NCBI RefSeq assembly: GCF_004363075.1 | Contig: NZ_SNYN01000004.1 | Coordinates: forward strand, 124,001 to 188,000 | DNA: 64,000 nucleotides | Direction: 5' to 3' | Source of the DNA: Actinorugispora endophytica | Lineage (GTDB): Bacteria > Actinomycetota > Actinomycetes > Streptosporangiales > Streptosporangiaceae | Shown: positions 22,001-28,764 of the stretch, one piece after another | How positions within the stretch are numbered: the stretch's first letter is position 1 | Layout: every line of letters begins with the position of its first letter | Made by a program: the position numbers and the translations under genes | Notes under the pieces: generated by a model | What the model was told of the DNA's origin: nothing | Database searches by the model: none | Seen by the model: only the letters and a program-made list of their open reading frames with translations

Positions 22001-23123
22001 CGCGCTCCAGCACACGACCGGGATGGGTTTCGCCGACAGCCTGCGCCTCTTCGGCGTCAACCAGGACTCGGGCTGGTACACCAGCGGCTACGTCGGCGCC
22101 TACATCGCCTCGATGATCACTCCCGGCGGCTGGGGCGCCGGCGGGATTCGCGCGGCCGTTCTGGGCGGGAAAGCGGCGCTGAAGCTGGGCGGTCTGAAGG
22201 GCTTGGGCGCCTTCGCCGCGAACGGAGCCAGAAGCGCCGGGTCCTACGCGGCCAACGCGGTGAGGAACGGGTGGCAGTCGGCCGGAAACGCCATCCGGGG
22301 ATGTGCGGGAAACAGCTTCGTTCCCGGGACCCGGGTGGTGATGGCCAACGGCGGCAGCAAGGCCATCGAGGACGTCGAGGTCGGCGACACGGTCCTGGCC
22401 ACCGACCCCGACACCGGGAACTCCGAGGCCAAGCCGGTGCTGGCCACCATCACCGGCTCGGGAAACAAGCACCTGGTCGAGATCACCGTCGACACCACCA
22501 CCGAGAAACCCGCCGGAGAAGATGGTAATGGAGAAGGCGCGCCGGGCCCTGTTGTATTTGGTGATGAAATTGTCGCTACTGGAGGGCATCCATTTTGGGT
22601 TCCTGAAAAAAATGAATGGGTAGATGCAAGTGATCTGACTCCTGGGATGTGGCTTCTCACTATTTCGAATAGTTGGGTTCAGGTCACTGCGGTTCGCATA
22701 TGGAGTCAGAATTCTACGGTCCATAACCTTACAGTCGATGACATAAATACTTATAATATTCGACTGAATGATTCCTCTGTTCTTGTTCATAATAGGAATA
22801 AGGTATGTGGCCTTAGGCTTTCTGATCCGAACCCGATTCCAAGAGTGATCCGTGAGCAGTATGAGGAGATAAGAGCGGGCCGTGGGACCCCCAGGCCTGA
22901 TGGTGTCGGAGGGCAACAGGTATACCAGGGAAGGGAACTCTTGAGCAGGCAGAGAGCGCAGTGGTCTGGGTCTTTGGAGTGGGATGTTCCCGGAACCAGT
23001 CATCGAATTTTGCAGCGTCTTGATGGTAATTTGGGGTATGTTCTAAACCATGATTACAGTAGTCCTTTTCTTTTTCCTGCGCCGTGGTATCCGGAAGGTG
23101 GGGCTATCCCCAGAAGACTTTAA
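16020..23123 (+). CDS. Secreted RHS-repeat polymorphic toxin with HINT domain and barnase-like tip
   Basis: A 2367-residue protein. Order: signal peptide (about 1-43, SFLLSLVMLTGLLVAIPASA), acidic Pro/Glu/Ser-rich linker (45-200), a beta-rich shell region, YD/RHS repeats (about 1050-1850), and the RHS core end FVSPDP..YAYSGNNPVTFTDPTGL (about 1860-1895). A HINT self-processing domain follows at about 2098-2258 (NSFVPGTRVVMANGG, TGGHPFWVP, NTYNIRLNDSSVLVHN). The last ~109 residues carry GRELL, LEWDV, HRILQR and LNHDY; Arg and His are 15 residues apart as in barnase (R87, H102), with the Glu in LEWDV as the likely third catalytic residue. The role is therefore an RNase delivered to competitors. 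The ATG at 16020 has GGAGGAG upstream. From about 22520 the base composition and codon use change abruptly to AT-rich, marking an acquired tip. Immunity is encoded next. Confidence 0.9.
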   Translation: MSEPGSPSHPRTPVRSILSFLLSLVMLTGLLVAIPASAMAYNTRPDVEDDEPIPGTDAPDARIVRDDTIDDAAVTDLGDPAWPTEASTEDDLAAPESAEADTPPVPGEEETVAIAPVNTEVFDGWTSPLPGDAPGTGESQGGDSQNTPEPSPAPQDPEPSPSQQEGPPPEAQPSSEPEQARDEPGAAEQEEAAEAAPAGVEPVRSARVEVLDQATAEQAGVTGVLLRLTRTDGAQTTGPVQIGLDYADFAPAFGADYASRLELVALDDCVLDADAAECAPAIDLASDNQPQVMRLNAVAPAAAGEGTLLAAVADSEGETGDYKATELNAASSWDVGLQTGDFNWAYPINVPGTAAGLKPTVGLSYSSGSVDGRTASSNSQTSWIGEGFSYAAGYIERSYKPCADDGQAEGEKTGDQCWSRHNATLSLNGKGGELILDEDGTWRMRSDDGTRIERLTGADNGDNDGEHWKVTTTDGTQYFFGRNRLPGWESGDPETDSAWTVPVYGNDSGEPCHESTFAASWCQQAYKWNLDYVVDVHGNVVTYHYAEERNHYGRNLKTTATPYVRGGYLTHIDYGLRSDDVYATAPARVKFTVGERCLPTDGFDCAPSKFTEANASKWPDVPFDQHCAVGTPCTNRFSPTFWTRKKLDKVTTQVHDGTAYTDVDSWALEHKYPAPGDGTTPSLWLNSVTHTGHVGGTATSPKVTFAGTALENRVDGLSDGLAPMLKYRITSVYTETGGQVDITYSGEDCARGSTPKPHDNGKRCYPVRWTPEGDAELTDWFHKYVVTQVAEIDLVTDQPDMVTTYEYLGGGAWRYEEADGFTKDKYRTWSDWRGYERVKVISGAPGEQQSETEHLFFRGMHGDKQPSGTRSVTVTDSEGGIHTDHDELNGATREEIIRNGPGGAVVEKTITTPWRKKTAERDYSWGTVSAYLIDTASSRTYTAVDDGWRQTRVDTAFDDYGFPTQVHDYGDAALDTDDECTRTTYTRDTSAWILDTTSREEVVAASCAQAPERPADVISDSRTFYDGGAFGAAPTRGLPTTTERLASYDGTTPVYETSEQTAYDAYGRETSSTNAAGHTTRTGYESAVPGGAPTVVTDENALGHTATQYMDPARSMLVATVDANKNRTDLQYDPLGRLTAVWLADRDKSTATPSLKFEYRVRNDAPTTVVASAVRNDGGYNSTFTLYDAFLRERQIQSPAVGGEGRLVADTFHDSRGLAVKSREAYFNAAAEPGDTLLVVNNDDEIPRYSETVYDGAERPTVVRHVSRGEEQWSTTTEYRGDRTLVTPPDGDTATTTITDARDRVVELRQHHAPTPTGAFDATTYTYAKNGELATVTDPAGNVWETTYDLRGRKIQAVDPDAGTSTYTYDALDQLATSTDGRGETVAYTYDVLGRKTGLYDDSPQGTQRAGWVYDTRAKGQLTSSTRYTDDGDYTNAVLSYDKMYRPLAETVTIPASEGPLAGTYRYIRSYNPDGTVKDMAFPRAGGLSAEPVTFGYNELGMPTTVKGINTYVAEAIYSRTGNLLQRTFLRGSTADETWITRVFDEATNRMSLTSVVPEVGSGSLLTQSYEYDDAGNILRIADKPTGLELPTDTQCFTYDHLRRLTNAWTPESTETGGCEAAPTTAGLGGAAPYWHSYTYDAVGNRETEVQHAAGGDITRTYTQPEPGQDQPHAVTRVEQTGPGGDQLEQYGYDDAGNLTSRVTPAYDQTLEWDAEGKLVRVTDGDAQTEFRYGADGSRLVRETPTDATLYLPGMEVRMDKAAFSLEATRFYDHGGEGVAVRENDNKLSWLFADHHGTGELSVDSETGESTRRRFTAFGTDRGSSGEWPSQRGFVGGTLDTSVGLTQLGARAYDAAIGRFVSPDPVVDFTDPQQIHGYAYSGNNPVTFTDPTGLLTKKFGGRPTKMGGGRFKTKNRGRGPKSAAGGGGGGGYSGGGGSGGGSYRPSAGNAVYQGIQGANAAFNRVPFASQYRDSQAGAVVALMEMSPMGWAGNYALQHTTGMGFADSLRLFGVNQDSGWYTSGYVGAYIASMITPGGWGAGGIRAAVLGGKAALKLGGLKGLGAFAANGARSAGSYAANAVRNGWQSAGNAIRGCAGNSFVPGTRVVMANGGSKAIEDVEVGDTVLATDPDTGNSEAKPVLATITGSGNKHLVEITVDTTTEKPAGEDGNGEGAPGPVVFGDEIVATGGHPFWVPEKNEWVDASDLTPGMWLLTISNSWVQVTAVRIWSQNSTVHNLTVDDINTYNIRLNDSSVLVHNRNKVCGLRLSDPNPIPRVIREQYEEIRAGRGTPRPDGVGGQQVYQGRELLSRQRAQWSGSLEWDVPGTSHRILQRLDGNLGYVLNHDYSSPFLFPAPWYPEGGAIPRRL

Positions 23124-23174
23124 GGGAAAATTCCCGATTTGTTGTGCTAGGTTTCTGTGAGCTTGGAGGCTGTG

Positions 23175-23954
23175 GTGAGAGAGTATTGGTTTTCGTTGAC
23201 AGGGGAAGAGGATTTGGCTTCAATTGCCAAAGCAAGAGAGATTGGTGGCCTTGTTTCTAACTGGGAAGAACCTCTTCCGAGTCGGATAATATTTTGGATG
23301 CTTGAATGCAGTTTGGGGGCGTCTTTGTTTGAAAAACTAGCAGCCCGAAAAAATGGAGATAAGACCGGTAGTTTAAATTTGGGTAATGCAAATATTCATA
23401 TTCTTGGAATGAATGGAGATATTATTGGTTCCTATTTCCTAGGGGATGTAACGATTGAAGGATTTTATAAAAAGGGCATACTTTTCGATCTGAAAATTTC
23501 AGGAATTTTATTTGATCGGCTGACCAATGATTCATGGAAGATTTGGGATTTTTGCAAAAGGGGAAAAATTGATTCTCGAAATATTTGGATTAACTTTTCT
23601 CGTGAAATGAAAACTGCTTGGCTTGAAGTGGCTAGAGTCAGAATGGTTGAGAATTTTGGAAAACTAAAAAATCTGGAGTCGGGATCTATGTTTTATTTTG
23701 ATGGAAGACATGTCGTAGATGAACTCAGCTTCTACTGTGCATTGGGTGAGGCAATCAATGGACCAGGAGGGTATTTCGGGAAAGGAGTGGATTCTTTTAA
23801 TGACTGCCTGAATGGTGGATTTGGCGCAATCCGCCCATTTAAACTTAACTGGAAAATTAATAAATACTCAAATGATCTACAGTGGGATCCATTTTGTGGT
23901 GAAATTGGGAAAATTTTTAAAGAAAAGGGAATTGAAGTCAATTATTACTACTGA
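23175..23954 (+). CDS. Immunity protein with C-terminal barstar-like domain
   Basis: About 259 residues, strongly AT-rich compared with the core genome. The last ~90 residues follow the barstar pattern: a strand ending FDGRHVVDELSFY, then GGYFGKGVDSFNDCLNGGFG (compare the YYGENLDALWDCL helix of barstar), FKLNWKI, and a final helix-strand GKIFKEKGIEVNYYY. The N-terminal ~170 residues are a separate region I do not recognise. It starts 51 bases after the toxin stop. GTG 23175 follows GGAGG (23165-23169); GTG 23157 is an alternative. Barstar blocks barnase-type RNases, matching the toxin tip upstream. Confidence 0.8.
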   Translation: MREYWFSLTGEEDLASIAKAREIGGLVSNWEEPLPSRIIFWMLECSLGASLFEKLAARKNGDKTGSLNLGNANIHILGMNGDIIGSYFLGDVTIEGFYKKGILFDLKISGILFDRLTNDSWKIWDFCKRGKIDSRNIWINFSREMKTAWLEVARVRMVENFGKLKNLESGSMFYFDGRHVVDELSFYCALGEAINGPGGYFGKGVDSFNDCLNGGFGAIRPFKLNWKINKYSNDLQWDPFCGEIGKIFKEKGIEVNYYY

Positions 23955-24013
23955 ACTTTAATTTGCGGGGTTACTGTTCTTGACAGGCCATCCCGCCGGA
24001 GTATGCCGAAGGT

Positions 24014-24627
24014 ATGAGGTACTCCACCGGCGGCGGGCTGACCGCCGCAGAACGCCAGCGACGCGAGGCGGTACGCATGGCCGCCGCGGACGACTTCGAC
24101 TCCGGAGCCACCGATACCCGGGTCGCCCGCGTCTACCAGGTCACCCACATGTCGGCCTGGCGATGGCACCACGCCTACGAAACCGGCGGCAGGCAGGCCT
24201 TGGAAACCAAGGGAGCCGCCTCGCACCGCCCCCTGAGCGAGGGGGAACTGGACCTACTGCAACAGCTCTTGGACCTGGGCCCGGCCGCGCACGGCTTCGC
24301 CGACCAGCGCTGGACCCTGGCCCGGATCAGAGCGGTGGCAGCCGAGCACTTCGATGTGACCTACTCACTCGCGGGCATGTCCCTGCTCCTGCACCGGCTC
24401 GGGGGGAGCGTGCAGGTCCCCACGCGACGCGCCGCCGAACGCGACGACGAGACCATCCGGGAGCGGGCCAGAGCGGCAGGCCGCTCATCACGCGTACCTG
24501 GGGCAGACGGGGCCTCACCCCGGTGATCACCGTCACCGGAGCGGGTCGGGGCCGGGGCAGCGTGGCCGCCCTGTGCTGCTACAAACCCGGACACAGGCCC
24601 CGGTTGCTGTACCGGCTGCACTCCTAG
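24014..24627 (+). pseudogene. IS630-family transposase remnant
   Basis: The first part (24014 to about 24470) encodes the N-terminal HTH region, with LTAAERQRREAVRMAA, RVARVYQVTHMSAWRW and the HRLGGSVQVP end of the winged-helix part. After about 24480 similarity resumes in another frame (ITRTWGRRGLTPVITVTG, CCYKPGHRPRL), so the catalytic DDE segment between them has been deleted and the frame is shifted. It stops at a TAG that abuts a second copy of RHS sequence. Confidence 0.85.
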
Positions 24628-25411
24628 ACTCGGGCTGGTACACCAGCGGCTACGTCGGCGCCTACATCGCCTCGATGATCACTCCCGGTAGTTGGGGTGC
24701 CGGCGGGATTCGCGCGGCTGTTCTGGGCGGGAAAGCGGCGCTGAAGCTGGGCGGTCTGAAGGGCTTGGGCGCCTTCGCCGAGAACGGAGCCAGAAGCGCT
24801 GTTAGATCCGGGTGGCAGTCAGCAAGAAATACAGTTAGTAGTTGCCTTACAGGTAGGTCTAATAGCTTTATTCCGGGCACCCGAGTGTTGATGGCCAACG
24901 GCGGCAGCCAGGCTATCGAGGACATCGAGGTCGGCGACACGGTCCTGGCCACCGACCCCGAAAGCGGAGAACAGGAAGCCAAGACGGTCCAGGCCACCAT
25001 CACCGGCTCGGGAATGAAGAACCTCGTCGAGATCACCGTCGATCCCGTTACCGAGAAACCCGCTGGCGAAAACGGTGACACAGACCCCGCCCCTGGCCCG
25101 GTGGTGGTCGGCGACACCATCACCGCCACCGACGGCCACCCCTTTTGGGTTCCCGAATTGGGTGAGTGGGTCGACGCCGAGAACCTGACCCCGGCACCTG
25201 GTTGCACACCTCCGCAGGCACCTGGATCCAGATCACCGCAGTCCGGGAGTGGACCCAGAGTGTCACCGTCCATAACCTCACCGTTAAGGACATCCACACC
25301 TACCACGTGCAAGCTGATTCTGGGGTCTGCCCCACTGACGCCCAGATGCGTGCCCGCGCGCCGGTCAGCGAGGTCCCGGCCTCGTCTTCGAACACCGCAC
25401 TAGCTGTATGA
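24628..25411 (+). pseudogene. Displaced RHS/HINT tail, frameshifted
   Basis: From 24628 this repeats, nearly base for base, the RHS toxin from about 22069 (SGWYTSGYVGAYIASMITPG) and continues into a HINT domain (SFIPGTRVLMANGGSQAIEDIEVGDTV, TDGHPFWVPELGEWVDAENL). At about 25190 one C is missing relative to the copy at 26.2 kb, and HINT sequence continues in another frame (GTWLHTSAGTWIQITAVREW to IHTYHVQADSG). It has no RHS shell and no start of its own. Its tip is cut by an IS481 remnant near 25400. Confidence 0.85.
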
Positions 25412-26136
25412 GGCCATCACGTTGGTGACACCGGTTGGGAGCCGCGAGGCTGGCGGTTGGCCGTCGGCAGTGCCGTGAGGGCGATGGTAGTTGTAGTGGA
25501 CGTTCCACATGCCGAGCGCGGCTACGCGTTCGTCTTCGGAGGTCCATTCGCGGGCGTAGAGGAACTCTTCGGTCAGGATCCGTTTGTGGCGCTCTACCTT
25601 GCCGTTGTGTCGAGGTATGCAGGGCGTGATGCGCTGGTGACGTGACCCGAGTAGTGCTCGGGCGAACGCGTCTGCGCGGTAGCGCGCGCCGTTGTCGGTG
25701 ACGATCCGCTCGATACGGGTGATGCCGTGGGCGGCGAACCAGGCGCGCCCGGTGCATGAACCCGATGGCGGTGCTGACCTTCTCCTTGGGCAGAGCTTCT
25801 GTGTAGGCGAGCCGGCTGAAGCCGTCGATGGCGGAGTGGAGGTAGACGTAGCCGCCGCGCTTGTTCTTCCTCTTCAGACGCTCGGTCGCCTTGGCCTGTG
25901 CGCTCCCACAGCCGTGGGCTCTCCGGCCACCGCCGTCTGGGATTCGACTGACCTTCTTCACATCGACGTGGACCATGTGCCCCGGTCGACGCGCCGTGAT
26001 CTTCCGCGGCTCCCAGTTCGGTTCGCCGATCGGGTCGATGAATTTCCGGTGGTTCAGCCCCAGTGCGAGCAGGTGCCGCGAAACCGTGCGCCGACTGATC
26101 GACATCCCCTCTGACTGGAACTCGAACGGGATCCGC
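25400..26136 (-). pseudogene. IS481-family transposase remnant
   Basis: The reverse strand carries the DDE part of an IS481 transposase: SISRRTVSRHLLALGL, RRPGHMVHVDVKKVSRIPDGGG, GYVYLHSAIDGFSRLAYTEALP, and, after a frameshift near 25755, VTDNGARYRADAF and the C-terminal TNVMASYS stop at 25400. The N-terminal third is missing. Both ends abut displaced HINT sequence. It is not functional. Confidence 0.85.
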
Positions 26137-26700
26137 GATGCTGACCCCTTCTGGGTCCCCGAAGCAGGCCAGTGGATCGACGCCGGGGACCTGACCCCCG
26201 GTACCTGGCTGCACACCTCCGCAGGCACCTGGGTGCAGGTCACCGCGGTCCGGAAGTGGACCCAGACCACCACCGCCCACAACCTCACTGTTGAAAACCT
26301 GCACACGTACCATGTGCTGGCCGGGCAGACACCGGTCCTCGTCCACAATTCCGGTGGATGTCCGACGGTGGGCCTCCTCAGCCCATCGCACCAGGCCGTC
26401 GGTGATTCCAATGCTAGGGGCGGCATCTATGCGTTGGTTTCGGAGAACGGAACGGTGATGCGAACGGGTATGGCCACGGATCTGCAGTCTCGTCTCGCCA
26501 CGCACCGACGGAACTATCCTGGTCTGACGGGCGTGGTCCTCTATCGGACGGATAATCGGGCTGCGAGGCGAGGTCTGGAGGAAATGGTCGAGAATTGGTA
26601 CACGCCAATCCTGGCTAATCAAAGGGCGATCCGTCTCGACAATCCGCGACGCCAAGGATACTTGCAAGCTACGCGTGATTTTCTGGATCAGTGGAGGTGA
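26137..26700 (+). pseudogene. Displaced HINT tail with GIY-YIG nuclease-like toxin tip
   Basis: In-frame HINT C-terminal half (PFWVPEAGQWIDAGDLTPGT, TYHVLAGQTPVLVHN to about 26350) is followed by a ~115-residue tip. The tip has GGIYALVSENGTVMRTGMATDLQSRLATH, the layout of a GIY-YIG nuclease with the second motif written RTG, and a later LEEMVENW that could hold the catalytic Glu. The 5-prime half of the HINT domain has been replaced by the IS481 remnant, so there is no shell, export signal or natural start. The cassette may serve as a donor for recombination. Its immunity gene is intact next door. Confidence 0.8.
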
Positions 26701-26709
26701 GTGGACGGT

Positions 26710-27138
26710 ATGAGTGCTTCAGGTGTAGGGCCATTCGAGAACGACTCGGCGATGGATCTGCTCGATGAGCTGCGAGGACTTGATGAGGGCGAGGTGATCG
26801 ACGCGCTGCGTGAGGCGTTGTCGTCCGCTACTGAAGTCGAGCCCGGAGACTATCTTGATCGCGACTTGGGCGAGCCGGCGGTAGCTGCTTCGGCTGTTGC
26901 TTTGGCGAAGATCAAGGGAAGAGATAGTGTCCTCGAAGCGGTCGAACTTTTGGATGCGGTCCCCGAGATTCCGTCCTCCTTCTTCTCGCTGGTTGTTTCG
27001 GCTCTTTCCAGGGTGCTGCAAGAGGATTCCGAGGCTTATGGCCTGTGGGTCGATGAAGGCCTCGGGGACGAGTGGAAAGCTGAAGTGGAACGTCTGCTGA
27101 ACGAAGCCAGCGAGGTTGCCCAAGGGGCATCAGGCTGA
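26710..27138 (+). CDS. DUF4259-family protein, probable immunity to the GIY-YIG tip
   Basis: A 142-residue acidic protein whose start (GVGPFENDSAMDLLDEL) is the signature of DUF4259, a family common beside polymorphic toxin tips. The rest is helical with VDEGLGDEWKAEVERLLNEA near the end. It begins 9 bases after the toxin-tip stop; ATG 26710 is chosen because GGAGGTGA lies at 26693-26700, although GTG 26701 is possible. The immunity role is inferred from position. It appears intact although the toxin has lost its carrier. Confidence 0.8.
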   Translation: MSASGVGPFENDSAMDLLDELRGLDEGEVIDALREALSSATEVEPGDYLDRDLGEPAVAASAVALAKIKGRDSVLEAVELLDAVPEIPSSFFSLVVSALSRVLQEDSEAYGLWVDEGLGDEWKAEVERLLNEASEVAQGASG

Positions 27139-27189
27139 CGCCGTCTAGGTTTTTCCACTGCCTCGTCTCGGCATGATTGGCGCAGAAAG

Positions 27190-27226
27190 CCAGAAGCCCC
27201 ACCGGAGAATCAGGTGGGGCTTCTGG
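27190..27226. terminator. 14-base-pair hairpin between immunity gene and integrase
   Basis: Arms 27190-27203 and 27213-27226 are perfectly complementary around a 9-base loop. It lies between the stops of the convergent DUF4259 gene and the integrase relic, so it can serve both. Confidence 0.75.
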
Positions 27227-27255
27227 CGCGTCTGACGGCAACGCTGACGGCAACG

Positions 27256-28539
27256 TCAGCGGACGACGGCTACGGCAGGTGGATGGTCAGGAGGTTCCTC
27301 GGTGCCGTTCAGGGCGTTGTTGAGGCAGTCGATGGCTTGGCGTTGGAGGCGGAGCCGGACGTGGGCGTAGACGCCGGCCGTCACGCCGATGTGGGCGCGC
27401 CCCAGAAGTTCCTTGATCACGACGAGGTCGACGCCTTGTTCCAGGAGCAGGGTGGCCGTCGAGTGGCGCAGGTCGTGGAAGCGGATACGGCGGAGCCCGA
27501 CCCGGTCGAGGAGTCGGCCGAAGCGCCGGGTCATGTTGGCCGGGTCGATCGGTCCGCTGGTCGGCGTGGTGAAGACGAGCCCGCTGTCCTTCCAGCCCAC
27601 CCCGGCTACCTTGCGTTCTGCTTCCTGACGTTCCCGTTGGCCCTTCAGCGAGTGGACACACTCGGTCGGTAGGGCGGATGCGGCGTTCGGATGCGCGGGT
27701 CTTGGTGGGCAGGGCCGTCAGGCCGCCGCTCTGGGTTCGTTGGAGTGAGCGGCGGATGCTTGCGGTGCCGCCGTCGAGATCGAGGTCTTCCCAGTGCAGC
27801 CCGAGGAGCTCACCCTTGCGGAGGCCCGTGGCAGGGCGAGTTCGTGTAGCGCGTGGAGTCGGTCGCTGCTGGTGGTGTGGAGGAACTGCCGGGCTTCGGC
27901 GGCTGTGAGGGGCTTGAAGCGCCGGGGGCGGGGCGCTGCGGTCTTGATGTTCCGGGCGACGTTGCGGGGCAGTTCGTCTTCGCGGACGGCGTGCTCCAGG
28001 GCGGACTTGAGGACCGAGTGGACGTAGGCCACGGTCAGCGGTGACAGGCGCTTGTCACAGGACTGGCCGATGGCGCAGCACTGCCGCCGGGCCGTGTCCC
28101 TTCCCTGGGGGCAGCACTGGCAGGCGACGCGGAGGCGGTCGAGGAAGGCGCGGACGTCGTGGGCGGTGAGCCGGGCGAGCTTCTTGGCCCCGAGGCCGGG
28201 GATGAGATGGAGGCGGACACAGGTGGCGTAGCGGGTGTGCGTGTTCTCTCGCACCTGGTGGACGGCGACGCCGTTCAGCCAGTACGTCAGGTACGTGCCG
28301 ACGGTGCTGTCAGCCGCCGCGACGGGCAGGCCAAGGTTGCCGGCGGCGATCTTCGCGGTGAGCTTGGCGAGGGCTTCCTTGCGGGTGGTGCCGTAGACGC
28401 GGATGCGCTTGCGCGTGTTGCCGGGGGCGAGGACGCATCCGGCAGCCTCCCAGCGGCCGTCCTTGCGCTGGTAGACGGTTCCGTCGCCGTTGGCACGGGA
28501 GCGGATGCGGCGGGATGCGGCGGGGCGCGGAGAGGTCAT
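27256..28539 (-). pseudogene. Tyrosine recombinase (integrase) of a decayed integrative element
   Basis: The N-terminus (ANGDGTVYQRKDGRWEAAGCVL) is the AP2-like arm-binding region. It is followed by the SAM-like core-binding domain (TVGTYLTYWLNGV, LTAHDVRAFLDRL) and, in another frame, the catalytic domain with FHDLRHSTATLLLEQG, LLGRAHIG and the tyrosine in GVYAHV. A base is missing near 27836 and an extra base is present near 27680, so the middle of the catalytic domain is read out of frame. ATG 28539 overlaps the xis relic stop. Members of this type integrate actinomycete conjugative elements, usually at tRNA genes; none is visible here. Confidence 0.85.
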
Positions 28540-28764
28540 CAGGCGGCGGCTTCCTGTTCGAGGCGGGCACGAATGAAGTCGGTGAGGGCGTGGGGGGATG
28601 CGTCGGGCGCGGCCGAGGGTGATTGAGGCGAGCTGGCCGCTGCGGAGCAGGTCGTAGACGGCGGGGCGGCCGAGCTGGAGGCGGGCCATGACCTAGGGGA
28701 CCGTCAGCAGGTCTAGCGCTGGACTTGTCTCCGCGTGGAGGACGGTGGGCGTGGCCGAGGCCAT
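28539..28764 (-). pseudogene. Excisionase (Xis) relic
   Basis: The frame from the ATG at 28764 reads LDLLTVP, then a TAG in place of a likely CAG, then VMARLQLGRPAVYDLLRSGQ, a MerR-like HTH typical of excisionases of these elements. A deletion in a run of Cs near 28600 shifts the rest; the original end (DFIRARLEQEAAA) is still visible in another frame. It sits in the rep-xis-int order, with overlaps at both ends. Confidence 0.8.

Noticed and set aside
27226-27262. Attachment site from the repeated CTGACGGCAACG near the integrase end
   Set aside because: Only two adjacent 12-base copies, and no second copy is visible at the far side of the element; no tRNA gene is present.
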